A stretch of 64,000 nucleotides of DNA, taken from the NCBI RefSeq assembly GCF_965216485.1, contig NZ_OZ244162.1, forward strand, positions 2,170,001 to 2,234,000, in the 5' to 3' direction. The position numbers and the translations under genes are program-made. This document shows, one piece after another, positions 52,158-61,706 of the stretch. The stretch comes from Algiphilus sp965216485. Lineage in GTDB: Bacteria; Pseudomonadota; Gammaproteobacteria; Nevskiales; Nevskiaceae. How positions within the stretch are numbered: position 1 is the first letter of the stretch; the number at the start of each line of letters is the position of its first letter. The notes beneath the pieces are model-generated. The model was not told where the DNA came from. It searched no databases and saw only the letters and a list, made by a program, of their open reading frames with translations.

Positions 52158-53411
52158 TTATACCAACCAAGCGGTTGCAACACCGGCGACGGCGGCCACA
52201 AAGAGAGGCAGGGCCACGGTGCGCCACATGGCGGCACCGCCCAGCACAGCGGCGAGGATGCCCTTGGTCACACTATTGACCGCTGCCGACAGCACAATGG
52301 CCCGCTGCGCAACCTCTGGAGTGAAGGTATCGCCCACCGATCGCGCCACCGTCAGGGTAATCGCATCTACATCGCTGATGGAGGCAACCACGGCCACCAG
52401 ATAAATGCCTTCATCCCCCAGATAGACCTGGCCCCAGTGGCTGAGAAGCGTGACGGCCACAAGCAGGGCGCCGAACTGCAGCGCCGTACGCAACTCAAAA
52501 GGGTTGGATATCGCAATGGAAGCCTTGTCCACGGGCGCGGCATGATCGCTGCGCGTCACCAGCAGCCCCGCGCTGGCGATTGTGGCCATCACCAGCAGGG
52601 GAGGGATCAAGCTCCAGGCGAAATGGGGTTGAAGTACGAAGGCCTCTAGCCAGACCCGAGGAAACATCATGGCGCAGGCCAGCAGAATGCCCACACTCAG
52701 CGGAATGTGCAGTTCGCGCGCCTGACGAAACATGCGCGCATAGCTGAGCGTCAGTGCCGTAGAGGAAGCCAGCCCGCCCAGCGCACCGGTTACCAGCAAT
52801 CCTCGCTGCGGTCCGACGATGCGCATCGCGAAATAGCCTGCCGACGACAGCATCGCGATGAGCACGACCATCCACCATATCTCATAGGGGTTGAGCACAT
52901 TGCCCGGCCCATAACCCTGATTCGGAATCAGTGGCAGGGCCACAATCGAAATCAGCAGCAGCTGGAACACGGCGCGCAATTCAGCTTCGCTGACGTGATG
53001 GATCAAGCCGTGCATGGCGGGCTTGGCGCTCAGTACCAGCCCCATGACCACTGCACTGGCAGCGGCAATCTCCAAGCGCCCCGAAACGCACAATGCGCCG
53101 ATGATGAAGGTGACGACGGCCGCGGTCAGGGTCGTGATGCCGGCATCGTCCTCGCGCAGACTGCGCAAGCCATAGGCAATCAGCAGCATGGCTGCAAGGC
53201 CGGCGAGGGCAACTGGGACGACGGCCATGCTGGTGGCCTGTCCAAGCAGCACGCTGAGCCCACCGAGCAGCCCGATCAAACCAAAGGTACGCACGCCGGC
53301 GATGCGTTCTCCCTCAGCACGCGCTCTGGCATGCCAGCCGCGCTCGAATCCCACCACCAGACCCAGCGCCAGCGCCATGCCGAGATGCCCAATGTCGTTG
53401 AGGGATTCCAT
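52158..53411 (-). CDS. MgtC-like/DUF4010 membrane protein
   Basis: 417 residues, about ten hydrophobic segments. N-terminal MgtC-like part LGMALALGLVVGFERGWHAR, AGVRTFGLIGLLGGLSVLLG; C-terminal DUF4010 with VTGALGGLASSTALTLSYAR and VASISDVDAITLTVARSVGD (Asp pair in a membrane helix). Role unknown, often suggested in ion or membrane-potential homeostasis. Start 53411 chosen over an upstream ATG because the first residues fit. Divergent from the PPK2 gene. Confidence 0.85.
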   Translation of the reverse strand: MESLNDIGHLGMALALGLVVGFERGWHARARAEGERIAGVRTFGLIGLLGGLSVLLGQATSMAVVPVALAGLAAMLLIAYGLRSLREDDAGITTLTAAVVTFIIGALCVSGRLEIAAASAVVMGLVLSAKPAMHGLIHHVSEAELRAVFQLLLISIVALPLIPNQGYGPGNVLNPYEIWWMVVLIAMLSSAGYFAMRIVGPQRGLLVTGALGGLASSTALTLSYARMFRQARELHIPLSVGILLACAMMFPRVWLEAFVLQPHFAWSLIPPLLVMATIASAGLLVTRSDHAAPVDKASIAISNPFELRTALQFGALLVAVTLLSHWGQVYLGDEGIYLVAVVASISDVDAITLTVARSVGDTFTPEVAQRAIVLSAAVNSVTKGILAAVLGGAAMWRTVALPLFVAAVAGVATAWLV

Positions 53412-53473
53412 GCCGATTGCGCCTACGCGATCATGGCGCCATGCTGCGACCAAAGTGCTGACATGACAAGGAG

Positions 53474-54430
53474 ATGAAGGGCAATGCGCATGCAGACGAC
53501 AGCAGCACGGTGCCGCGGTACACGATGAAGGCGCCCCTAGAAGCCGAACGCGTCCCGGTCGCGCATTACCGGGTGGATAACGGCGAGGATTTCGATCTTC
53601 GTCGCTTTGCCACCGCAGTCACGGCGAACTACCGCGACCTCAGTGATTACCGCCAGCGCATGGAGGCCTACCGCCGCTCCATCCGTCAGTGGCAGCGCAA
53701 GCTCTTCGCCGACGGCCAGCGCGGGCTCCTGGTGGTCGTGCAGGGCATGGATGCAGCGGGCAAGAATGGGCTGATCCGCCGCGTCATGGGCGGTGTCGAC
53801 CCCGCGGGGCTGCACGTGTGGTCATTTGGCCCACCCACGTCAAAGGAACTGCGCCAGGATTTCATGCGCCGTTATCACCAGTACCTGCCGGAGTATGGAG
53901 AGATTGCGGTCTTTAATCGCAGTTACTACGAGTTTGCGCTGAGTGCACGCATTCACCCGGAGTGGCTGGAAGCCCGCGGTATTGAAGCCGGCAATGCCAA
54001 GCGCACCGCCTTCTGGCAGCAGGTCTACGAGACCATCCAGGCCTTCGAGCACTATTTGCTGGATAACGGCATCTACGTCGTCAAACTCATGCCGCATGTC
54101 TCGGAACAGGTGCAACGCCAGCGACTGCTGGACCGACTGCATACCGAGCACAAACGCTGGAAGCTCTCCGAGGCCGATTGCAATGACGTCCGGCGCTGGA
54201 ATGATCTTGCCGAAGCCTATGCCGCCTGCATACAGGGCACAGCGACCGCGCGCTCGCCCTGGTATGTGCTGCCGGGCGACGACAAACGTACAACACGTTT
54301 GCTGGCCGCCGAAGCGGTGCTGCAAGCACTCGAAAACATGGCTCCGCAATGGCCCGATGGGCTGGATGGTGATAACGCCAACAAGCGGGCGCGTATTGCC
54401 GCCATCCTGAACGGGGAGAGCAAGCGCTAG
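53474..54430 (+). CDS. ppk2: polyphosphate kinase 2 family protein
   Basis: 318 residues. Walker A VVVQGMDAAGKNGLIRRVMG (about 84-103), lid/catalytic GPPTSKELRQDFMRRYHQYL, Walker B-type VFNRSYYEFAL, then SEADCNDVRRWNDLAEAY. PPK2 enzymes transfer phosphate between polyphosphate and nucleotides (NDP or NMP). The class (I/II/III) is not assignable here. Start is ambiguous: AAGGAG directly precedes ATG 53474 with almost no spacing; ATG 53525 is another option. Confidence 0.9.
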   Translation: MKGNAHADDSSTVPRYTMKAPLEAERVPVAHYRVDNGEDFDLRRFATAVTANYRDLSDYRQRMEAYRRSIRQWQRKLFADGQRGLLVVVQGMDAAGKNGLIRRVMGGVDPAGLHVWSFGPPTSKELRQDFMRRYHQYLPEYGEIAVFNRSYYEFALSARIHPEWLEARGIEAGNAKRTAFWQQVYETIQAFEHYLLDNGIYVVKLMPHVSEQVQRQRLLDRLHTEHKRWKLSEADCNDVRRWNDLAEAYAACIQGTATARSPWYVLPGDDKRTTRLLAAEAVLQALENMAPQWPDGLDGDNANKRARIAAILNGESKR

Positions 54431-54963
54431 ACCCTCGTTGCTGCTGCTTCGCCGCGGGCCATATTGTACTTTACATAATATATATTATGCGCATATCTGT
54501 ACAGAACTTAGGCAGTATGCGCAGTATGGAGTGACAGTGAGTGTGAGCCGTGCAGCCGGAGGTACCGGCGTCTTTCTATTCCACGTCATCTTGCTGCGCT
54601 TCCCTATAGATACTTCTCGAGTGTCATCGCAACGATGGACATCAAGGCCAGCACTGCCAGCGCCGCAGAAACAACAGCAAGAGTGACACGACGCATGAGC
54701 GTCACCAAGGGAAACGCAACGGGATATCAGCAGTTTTCTTCCCATCGAGCGATCACCATTGACCAAGCCGCTCACTGGGTCGACAAGCAGTGTCAGCGCA
54801 CGCCGCAACGACTCAAGGTCGATGAATCGGGCATTGCGCCAGATCAATGCGTCAGCGTACAGGATGGATAACCTGCGGCTTATGGCCCGGTTAGTGGCCG
54901 GTCAAGATCACAACAACCGTCACGTCGTGCGTGGACATCACAGGAAGCATCACGGGCGGCGAC
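54431..54963. other. 533-base stretch without a convincing gene
   Basis: Between ppk2 and the small gene at 54964. It opens with an AT-rich patch (54461-54500) unlike the surrounding GC-rich DNA, including the palindrome at 54474. Frames here give no family-like sequence on either strand. It may hold promoter elements or be a remnant of an older gene. Confidence 0.55.
54474..54489. repeat. AT-rich 16-base perfect palindrome
   Basis: CATAATAT/ATATTATG, self-complementary throughout. Its composition is unusual in a GC-rich genome, so a protein-binding site or the head of an acquired segment is possible. Confidence 0.6.
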
Positions 54964-55239
54964 ATGAACGCGGAACACATGACCCCCGATCATCGCAGTG
55001 TCCTGCAGCGACGCCTCGATGCCATGCACGAGCAACTGCAACAGATTGACGGAAAGGATGCCGCGTGGCTTCGGCGTTCCGCCGACGAATGCCGTCGACT
55101 GGCGCGCGAGTGCCAACAACCCCGGACCACAGAAGGAGATGCGCTGGCAGACCGTTTTGAATCACTTGCGGTCGACATTTCCATGGAGCTTGACGAGCGC
55201 ACCGTCTCTGCGCTGCTGTCCGGTCACGGCTCCGACTAA
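54964..55239 (+). CDS. small hypothetical helical protein
   Basis: 91 residues. HMTPDHRSVLQRRLDAMHEQ, then LQQIDGKDAAWLRRSADECR and ALADRFESLAVDISMELDER suggest a helical hairpin with charged heptads. No family recognised. ATG 54964; a GTG eleven codons earlier could be used. It ends before the convergent pilZ. Confidence 0.45.
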   Translation: MNAEHMTPDHRSVLQRRLDAMHEQLQQIDGKDAAWLRRSADECRRLARECQQPRTTEGDALADRFESLAVDISMELDERTVSALLSGHGSD

Positions 55240-55276
55240 GGCCGCTCTACGGCCGGCGTCATCGCGTCGGGGGACT

Positions 55277-55630
55277 CTACATGGTCTCGGTTGGCCGATC
55301 CGACGTCAGCATGCCCGCGAGCAGCGCTTCGAAATGCTTCTGCACTTCGGCAGAATCCTGATTGAACTGCACGCCCACACCCTGGCGGCGTCGCCCCTGA
55401 GCGCCGCGTGGATTGACCCATACGACCTTGCCATTGATTGAGTAGCGTTCCTGCTCATAGGTCAGAAGCAGCAGTACTTCGTCTCCCAATCCGAGCTCGG
55501 CCGTAGTGGGCACGAAGAGCCCTCCATTGCGGACAAAAGGCATGTAGGCGGCATAGAGCGCGTTGCGATCCGGGAGATTCAGCGTCAACAGACCCGGCTG
55601 CTGTTTGGGGGCGTCATCGGCTTCCGCCAT
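55277..55630 (-). CDS. pilZ: type IV pilus PilZ-domain protein
   Basis: 117 residues, single PilZ module: LTLNLPDRNALYAAYMPFVRNGGLFVPT, LGDEVLLLLTYEQERYSING, KVVWVNPRGAQGRRRQGVGV. As in the type IV pilus PilZ itself, the c-di-GMP-binding R-x3-R is not apparent, so it may act through PilB/FimX-type interactions. Overlaps holB by 17 bases: last gene of the tmk-holB-pilZ cluster. Confidence 0.9.
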   Translation of the reverse strand: MAEADDAPKQQPGLLTLNLPDRNALYAAYMPFVRNGGLFVPTTAELGLGDEVLLLLTYEQERYSINGKVVWVNPRGAQGRRRQGVGVQFNQDSAEVQKHFEALLAGMLTSDRPTETM

Positions 55631-56597
55631 GCATGTCTCCGTTAGGGCGCTTGCGCGACTGTGCCCGGAGGGCGAGCCACGACACTAAGAGGGCTTCCAC
55701 CGCGAGTTGCGGCGGTGTATTGGCGCGAAGCGCGCCTCGAGCCTGCAACGTTAGCTGGTACGTCTCCACAGCGCACGTCGTTCCGACGGACGGCCCCGCT
55801 TCCAGGTGCGAGGCGGCATCGCTCCAGGCATGCGTCGCAAGCCATTCCAGAAAGCGGGTGGCATCGTCGCGCGTGGACGCGATGCGACGTGCCACATTAG
55901 TCAGCTCCGATGGAGCAGCCTCCAGCTGTTGGAGTTCTGCTTCAAATTCGGTCGCAATTTCCCGATCTTCATCCTCGAGCGCCCGCAATGGCTGGCCTGG
56001 ATAGATCGCGAGCCGGCTATCCGCGTCAGAGATTCCCTGTGTCATGAGCCACTCACGGGCCTGCGCCTCGCTAGGCCGTGGCACGGTTATGACCTGGGCC
56101 CGGCTACGGATCGTGGGTAACAGATTGCGCGGCTGCTCGCTCAGCAGCAGAAAGACGGTCCCCTCCCCTGGCTCCTCCAGTGTCTTCAGCAGTGCATTGG
56201 CTGCATTGCGGTTGAGGCGCTCTGCAGGATAGAGCTGTACCACGCGATAGCCCTGATGGTGGCGCGACAGCGAGAGCAGTTCGGTCACCGCACGAACCTG
56301 ATCCACGGTGATCTCCTGGGCCGCGCCTTCGGGCAGGATGCGCAGTGCATCCGGATGGTTCCCCGCCCGCCATTGCCGGCAACCGCTGCATTGGCCGCAG
56401 GGGGTATCCGTGCGCTGTTGGCAAAGCAGCCATCCCGTCAGCGCCTGCGCGAAATACTCCAGCCCGGTGCCACGCGCAGCCTGCAGGACCATCGTCTGCG
56501 GGAGCCGCGCGGCCCGCTCGAGGCGCTGCAGTTCCTGCAGTGCGGCTTGTTGCCAGGGCAAGACTGCCGTAGCGATCGCTGCTGCGTCCTGACTCAC
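55614..56597 (-). CDS. holB: DNA polymerase III subunit delta'
   Basis: 327 residues. Clamp-loader AAA+ fold with a degenerate P loop (QAARGTGLEYFA), zinc cluster PCGQCSGCRQW (about 68-78), sensor-like AERLNRNAANALLKTLEEPG, and IRSRAQVITV, where the arginine-finger SRC motif reads SRA. Between tmk and pilZ, starts with a four-base overlap with tmk. Confidence 0.93.
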   Translation of the reverse strand: MSQDAAAIATAVLPWQQAALQELQRLERAARLPQTMVLQAARGTGLEYFAQALTGWLLCQQRTDTPCGQCSGCRQWRAGNHPDALRILPEGAAQEITVDQVRAVTELLSLSRHHQGYRVVQLYPAERLNRNAANALLKTLEEPGEGTVFLLLSEQPRNLLPTIRSRAQVITVPRPSEAQAREWLMTQGISDADSRLAIYPGQPLRALEDEDREIATEFEAELQQLEAAPSELTNVARRIASTRDDATRFLEWLATHAWSDAASHLEAGPSVGTTCAVETYQLTLQARGALRANTPPQLAVEALLVSWLALRAQSRKRPNGDMHGGSR

Positions 56598-57217
56598 TTC
56601 AGGCGTGCCTCCAGCGTTGCCTGGACGGCACTGCGCACATCCTCCTGGTTCTGCCCGGCGTCAATGATGGCGTAGCGTTCCGGATGCTGATGGGCGCGCT
56701 CAAGATAGACCTCGCGTACCTTCTCGGCAAAACGCAGTGCCTCCTGTTCGAAGCGGTCGGCAGCCCCTCTTCGCGCAGCGCGTGCGCGGCCCACGGTGGG
56801 CTCCAGATCCAGCAGCAGCACGAGGTCCGGCTGGATGCGATCACAGATCCAGGAGGCAAGATGGTCGAGATGGTCCATTCCAATACCGCGACCGCCGCCC
56901 TGATAGGCGTAGCTGGCATCGACGAAGCGGTCGCTGACCACATCCTGGCCAGCCGCCAGCGCCGGCGCGATGTGCTTTTGAAGATGCTGGCTGCGCGCCG
57001 CAAAAACCAGCAGCGTTTCGCATTCGGGCGTCATCTCCACATTTTCACGGTCAATCAGCAGGCCACGTATGCGCTCAGCCAATGGCGTGCCGCCGGGCTC
57101 GCGCGTGCACAGCACGTCACGCCCCTGCGATCTCAACCATTCGGCAACCGTCTCGACCTGAGTGCTTTTGCCGGCGCCCTCGCCGCCCTCGAGCACAATG
57201 AAGCGCCCTCGATTCAC
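56594..57217 (-). CDS. tmk: thymidylate kinase
   Basis: 207 residues. P loop VLEGGEGAGKSTQVETVAEW (8-27), CTREPGGTPLAE, VVSDRFVDASYAYQGGGRGI (DR-Y substrate block), and LVLLLDLEPTVGRARAARRG (LID-like). It phosphorylates dTMP to dTDP. Four-base overlaps on both sides, with mltG upstream and holB downstream. Confidence 0.96.
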   Translation of the reverse strand: MNRGRFIVLEGGEGAGKSTQVETVAEWLRSQGRDVLCTREPGGTPLAERIRGLLIDRENVEMTPECETLLVFAARSQHLQKHIAPALAAGQDVVSDRFVDASYAYQGGGRGIGMDHLDHLASWICDRIQPDLVLLLDLEPTVGRARAARRGAADRFEQEALRFAEKVREVYLERAHQHPERYAIIDAGQNQEDVRSAVQATLEARLK

Positions 57218-58233
57218 TGCCCCCCTCCCCGCTGATAACGATTCACCGCCCGATTATGCTCGGCCAAGGTATCCGAGAAGACGTGCGTGCCATCATTGCG
57301 CGATACAAAATACAAGGCCGTGCCGTCGGCCGGATTCGCCACGGCCTGCAGTGACGCTCGCCCCGGCAGGCAGATGGGCGTTGGCGGCAATCCGCCTCGG
57401 GTGTAGGTGTTGTAGGGGGTATCCGTGACGAGGTCGATGCGACGCAGACGCCCGCTACGTTCCGGATCGCGCCCGTAGAGAACGGTGGGATCGGTCTGCA
57501 AGCGCATGCCCCGTTGCAGACGGCGTGTGAACACGCCGGCGACCCGCCCCCGCTCCTCTGGGGCTCCCGTTTCCTTCTCGATGATCGACGCCATCGTCAA
57601 CAAGGCATAGGGCGTATCCAGTGGGAGGTCATCGACCCGTTCCGCCCAGGCCGCCTCTAGAGCCGCTTTCATGGCGCGATGCGCGCGTTCCAGAATCTGG
57701 ACGTCCGTGCTGCCGCGTGTGTAGTGATAGGTCTCGGGCAGAAACCAGCCTTCCGGATTGCTCGCCTCGATGCCCAGCGTGTTACGAAGCTGCTCAATGG
57801 CCTGCTCGCGCTTCTCCGGAAGGGTGTGCCTGAGACGTTCTTCGGCACGTAGGGCGTTCAGAGCCTCGTCCAGCGTCCAGCCTTCGATGAAGGTGACGCT
57901 GTGCTGCACCACGTCGCCCGCCACCAGCATAGCGAGCAACTCATCGGCCGTCACAGGCTGAACAAGGCGGTACTCGCCAGCGTGGATCCGACGCGTCTGC
58001 TCATTCAGCCGGCCGAACAACCGCAGATAGACTGCATCACGCGGCGCCTGCAGCCACTGCCGTCTTTGCAGGTCTCGGACCAATGCCGACCAGCTGCTGC
58101 CCTCTTCCAGAACGAAGGTCGTGGGGAGCTCGGAGGGGGTGATCCTGGTCTGAAGTGCCCGCCAGGCATCCGCTGCCACCGCCCCCGTGGCCGCCACGAC
58201 CAAGAGCATCAGAATTGCGATCCATCGCTTCAT
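57214..58233 (-). CDS. mltG: endolytic murein transglycosylase
   Basis: 339 residues from ATG 58233, whose ATGA overlaps the pabC stop. N-terminal membrane helix (KRWIAILMLLVVAATGAVA), LysM-like part FVLEEGSSWSALVRDLQRRQ, then the catalytic MltG (YceG) domain: PEGWFLPETYHYTRGSTDVQ, LLTMASIIEKETGAPEERGR with the catalytic Glu, and PYNTYTRGGLPPTPICLPGRA. MltG cleaves nascent glycan strands and helps set strand length. Confidence 0.95.
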   Translation of the reverse strand: MKRWIAILMLLVVAATGAVAADAWRALQTRITPSELPTTFVLEEGSSWSALVRDLQRRQWLQAPRDAVYLRLFGRLNEQTRRIHAGEYRLVQPVTADELLAMLVAGDVVQHSVTFIEGWTLDEALNALRAEERLRHTLPEKREQAIEQLRNTLGIEASNPEGWFLPETYHYTRGSTDVQILERAHRAMKAALEAAWAERVDDLPLDTPYALLTMASIIEKETGAPEERGRVAGVFTRRLQRGMRLQTDPTVLYGRDPERSGRLRRIDLVTDTPYNTYTRGGLPPTPICLPGRASLQAVANPADGTALYFVSRNDGTHVFSDTLAEHNRAVNRYQRGGGQ

Positions 58234-59078
58234 GAAACTTCCGCCAATTGCACACCAGGGTGCGTGAGGGTCTGCATCCAGCTGGGCAGGCCGGATGCTC
58301 CGGCAGTCGGCTGACCGTTGAGGCGCTTCACGGGCCAGACACCAAAGACGCTGTTGCACACAAACAGGCCATCGGCGCGCAGCAGGATTTCGACACCAGG
58401 GGCCTCCACTTCTCGCACCCTGGTCCCATACGCCTGCGCCAGCTCGATGATCCGGTCCCGCGTGACGCCGCGCACACCGCAATCGACCACTGCCGGCGTC
58501 AGCAGTTCATGCCCTTGACGCCAGAACACGTTGCTTCGCACGCCGCATTGAAAGCCTTGCGAAGGCCCCCGGCACAATCCCTCGACGGCCTCGCTCCGTT
58601 GCAATTCCGTGGCTGCCAGCACTTGCTCCAATCGGTTGCAATGCTTGATGCCGGCAAGGCGCGGGTGCACGCTGAGTTGGGCATCGAGTCCCACCACATC
58701 GATGCCAGCGGTCCAATAGGCAGCCGGATATCGGGGCAGTGTATGGACGAAGACACCTAACTGGGGTTTGGCGGTCGCGTCCGGGGCATAGCCGCGTGCC
58801 TCGCCTCCGCGCAGGACGATCATCTTGACGATGGCAGTGCGCGGGAGCTCCACGCTCTGCAGTCCATCCAGCGCCTGCTGTAACTGATCCACCCCAATGT
58901 CGATGGCGAGCGCCCGCGCGTCCTGATGCAGGCGTTGCAGCTGGCGTTCACGTGCATCGATCTGTCGGTCCCACCAGAGCATGGTGCGAAAGACACCGTC
59001 GCCGTAGTGCAGCCCTCGCGTCTGTGCAGGCACCGCGTTGGCAGCGACGCCATTCCACCAGCAACCGATCAGGCTCAT
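58230..59078 (-). CDS. pabC: aminodeoxychorismate lyase (PabC)
   Basis: 282 residues. Class IV PLP aminotransferase fold; TRGLHYGDGVFRTMLWWDRQ at the N-terminus, PRLAGIKHCNRLEQVLAATE with the Schiff-base Lys, and EAPGVEILLRADGLFVCNSV near the C-terminus. It makes p-aminobenzoate and pyruvate from 4-amino-4-deoxychorismate. Start ATG overlaps the pabB stop by four bases. Confidence 0.93.
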   Translation of the reverse strand: MSLIGCWWNGVAANAVPAQTRGLHYGDGVFRTMLWWDRQIDARERQLQRLHQDARALAIDIGVDQLQQALDGLQSVELPRTAIVKMIVLRGGEARGYAPDATAKPQLGVFVHTLPRYPAAYWTAGIDVVGLDAQLSVHPRLAGIKHCNRLEQVLAATELQRSEAVEGLCRGPSQGFQCGVRSNVFWRQGHELLTPAVVDCGVRGVTRDRIIELAQAYGTRVREVEAPGVEILLRADGLFVCNSVFGVWPVKRLNGQPTAGASGLPSWMQTLTHPGVQLAEVS

Positions 59079-60424
59079 GCGCCCAATGCGCGCAGCAACC
59101 CCTGCGCCTTGGCACGGGTTTCTGCGAGCTCGGCCTCAGGGTCTGAGTCCGCGACGATGCCGGCTCCGGCGCGGAAGCGAATCTCCCGGTCACGCACGCG
59201 CAGGGTGCGAATCAGGATATTGCTGTCCATGCGGCCGTTGCGTGAGACGTAGCCCAGTGAACCGGTATAGCTCCCCCGCCCCTCCCCCTCCAGCTCCGCG
59301 ATGATTTCCATGACGCGGAATTTCGGGCACCCCGTGATCGTGCCGCCGGGAAAGCCGGCCCGCAGCACGTCGGAGTAGGAATGACGGGCATCCAGATCGC
59401 CAACGATGTTGGAGACCAGATGATGCACGCTGGCGTACTGCTCCTGCGTCAGCATCTCTTCGACCTGCACCGACCCTGGCACACAGATGCGCCCCAGATC
59501 GTTGCGCTCCAGATCGATCAGCATGACGTGCTCGGCACGCTCCTTGAGACTGCTGTCCAGTTCCGCCCGCATGGCCGCATCTTCACCGACATCGCGACCG
59601 CGGCGACGCGTGCCGGCAATGGGTCGTGTATCCACGCGCCCATTACGCACGCGCAGCAGCCGTTCCGGTGAAGCGCTCACCAGATGCTCATCCCCGTGCT
59701 TCAGTAGTGCAGAAAATGGGGCCGGATTCCGGCGATGCATGGCTTCATGGAGCATGGGCGCGGGCATGGCCGAGTCCAGCTCGATTGACCACGCCCGCGA
59801 GAGGTTGACCTGGAAGCAATCGCCGCCATGCAGATAATCCAATACCGCGCGGACGTTGCGGAGATAACGCTCAGCAGCTTCCTCTTCCTGATGGCGGATG
59901 ACGCACTCGCCTGGCTCGACCGCGGGCAGTGATCGCTCCGCTGCCAGCGCCAGCGCGCGTACCGATGCCTCGTCCGGGGCCACGCACCAGGCCTCATGGC
60001 GCTCATGATCAATGATGATCGCCTGATCGACCTTCCAGACCACGATGTCGGGCAAGCCTTCCGGCCGCAGTGGCAGGATAAGCCGAGGCTCGAACTGCCC
60101 CACTGCCTCATAGCCCAGATGAAAGACATATCCCCCCACAAAGGGAAGGCCATCCGTCTCATCGGTAGCGGGGCGCCGTACATCCAATGCGGCAAGTAGT
60201 GCTTCCGCCTGCGGCTGTCGGGCGTCGCAGGCGCCGATGCATTGCCCTTCCGCGAACAGAATGTCGTAGCGCCCGGTACGGGGCGCATAGGCCCCGCTGC
60301 GCATCAGGCAGAAATAGCGCTCCGGGTCCGCGGCATGCAAGGCGAGCAGATCGGGAATACGCGACAAGCGACGCTGCACGCTGCCCTCGACACGGCGCGC
60401 CAGCGCCGTCTCCGGCTCAGGCAA
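59075..60424 (-). CDS. pabB: aminodeoxychorismate synthase component I
   Basis: 449 residues from TTG 60424, a start that overlaps the fabF stop by eight bases and gives normal PabB length; a clear ATG is lacking. Chorismate-binding blocks: PERLLRVRNGRVDTRPIAGT, HVMLIDLERNDLGRICVPG, YSDVLRAGFPGGTITGCPKF and YTGSLGYVSRNG. The PIAGT block carries Ala where E. coli PabB has Lys274 (PIKGT), as in many other bacterial PabB and TrpE proteins. With PabA (not here) it turns chorismate into aminodeoxychorismate for folate. Confidence 0.92.
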   Translation of the reverse strand: MPEPETALARRVEGSVQRRLSRIPDLLALHAADPERYFCLMRSGAYAPRTGRYDILFAEGQCIGACDARQPQAEALLAALDVRRPATDETDGLPFVGGYVFHLGYEAVGQFEPRLILPLRPEGLPDIVVWKVDQAIIIDHERHEAWCVAPDEASVRALALAAERSLPAVEPGECVIRHQEEEAAERYLRNVRAVLDYLHGGDCFQVNLSRAWSIELDSAMPAPMLHEAMHRRNPAPFSALLKHGDEHLVSASPERLLRVRNGRVDTRPIAGTRRRGRDVGEDAAMRAELDSSLKERAEHVMLIDLERNDLGRICVPGSVQVEEMLTQEQYASVHHLVSNIVGDLDARHSYSDVLRAGFPGGTITGCPKFRVMEIIAELEGEGRGSYTGSLGYVSRNGRMDSNILIRTLRVRDREIRFRAGAGIVADSDPEAELAETRAKAQGLLRALGA

Positions 60425-61661
60425 AGCGCTTGAATACGATGGTCGCGTTCGTTCCGCCGAAACCGAAGGAATTGGACAACGCGTATTCGACTTGCTGCTG
60501 ACGCGCCTTGTTGGGCACGTAGTCGAGATCGCAGCCTTCGCCCGCCTCGTGGAAATTGATGGTGGGGGGGAGGACGCCATCGTGCAGCGCCAGCGCGGTG
60601 AAGATGGCTTCGATGCCGCCTGCCGCGCCCAGTAGATGACCTGTCATCGACTTGGTGGAACTGACTGCAACCGAGGACGCGTGACTGCCGAAGGCACCAT
60701 GGACTGCTGCGGTTTCGGCGATGTCGCCGGCGTGCGTCGACGTACCATGGGCATTGATGTATCCGACCTCACTGGGGTCAACGCCCGCATCCTTGAGCGC
60801 ATTCTGCATCGCGCGCTGCGCGCCCTCGCCCGTCTCGGGTGGGAGCGTGATGTGGTACGCGTCCGAGGACATGCCAAGCCCACACAGCTCGGCGTAGATC
60901 GTTGCACCACGCGCCTGGGCATCTTCCAGCCGTTCGATGACCAGCACGCCGGCACCGTCACCGAGCACGAAGCCGTCCCGATCCTTGTCCCAGGGCCGCG
61001 ATGCCTCGGTCGGCGCATCGTTGCGGGTCGACAGTGCCCGCGCCTGGCAGAAGCCGGCAAGCCCAGCCGGGCTGGAACCGCATTCGGCACCGCCGACGAT
61101 GAAAGCATCTGCATCGCCAGCCTGAATCAGGCGCAGACCAAGACCGATGGCGTGCGCGCCTGTGGTACAGGCCGATACCGCGGCCAGGCTGGGGCCGACG
61201 ATGCCCAGATCAATGGAGATGTGCCCGGTCACCATATTGATGATGCTGCTGGGCACGAAGAAGGGTGACATACGCCGCGGACCCTTCTCCCGCAGCACCG
61301 CGCACTCCTTCTCGATGGTGCCGATGCCGCCGATCCCTGAACCGACGCAGACGCCCACGCGGTCGCGGTTGCTGTCGTCGATGACCAGTCCGGCATCCTT
61401 GACCGCCTGCTTGGCGGCGGCCACACCGTAATGAATGAAGGGGTCCGTCTTGCGGACCTCCTTCGGGGCCATCCATTCGTCCGCCTTGAAGTCTTCAGCA
61501 ACCAGACCCGCAAACTGCGTCGTGTAGGCGGAGACATCGTACTTGTCGATGTTCCGAATCCCGCTCTTGCCGGAGCGCACTGCTTCCCACGCCGTGTCGA
61601 CACTGTTGCCGACCGGAGAAACAATGCCCATGCCGGTGATGACGACGCGCGTCTTGGACAT
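60417..61661 (-). CDS. fabF: 3-oxoacyl-[ACP] synthase II
   Basis: 414 residues, thiolase fold. Cys165 in SLAAVSACTTGAHAIG, His in YINAHGTSTHAGD, and Lys/His in SSTKSMTGHLLGAAGG make up the Cys-His-His set. Elongates acyl-ACP with malonyl-ACP, including the palmitoleoyl to vaccenoyl step. Follows acpP after 45 bases. Confidence 0.97.
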   Translation of the reverse strand: MSKTRVVITGMGIVSPVGNSVDTAWEAVRSGKSGIRNIDKYDVSAYTTQFAGLVAEDFKADEWMAPKEVRKTDPFIHYGVAAAKQAVKDAGLVIDDSNRDRVGVCVGSGIGGIGTIEKECAVLREKGPRRMSPFFVPSSIINMVTGHISIDLGIVGPSLAAVSACTTGAHAIGLGLRLIQAGDADAFIVGGAECGSSPAGLAGFCQARALSTRNDAPTEASRPWDKDRDGFVLGDGAGVLVIERLEDAQARGATIYAELCGLGMSSDAYHITLPPETGEGAQRAMQNALKDAGVDPSEVGYINAHGTSTHAGDIAETAAVHGAFGSHASSVAVSSTKSMTGHLLGAAGGIEAIFTALALHDGVLPPTINFHEAGEGCDLDYVPNKARQQQVEYALSNSFGFGGTNATIVFKRFA

Positions 61662-61706
61662 GCCTGATCTACCTGCGGTGAAATGGCGGCCGGGGGCCAG
61701 AAGCCA

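Noticed and set aside
54485..54847. Minus-strand frame in the gene-poor region
   Set aside because: Cys/Ser/Arg-rich product with no motif, and competing plus-strand frames of equal quality; no sign of coding.
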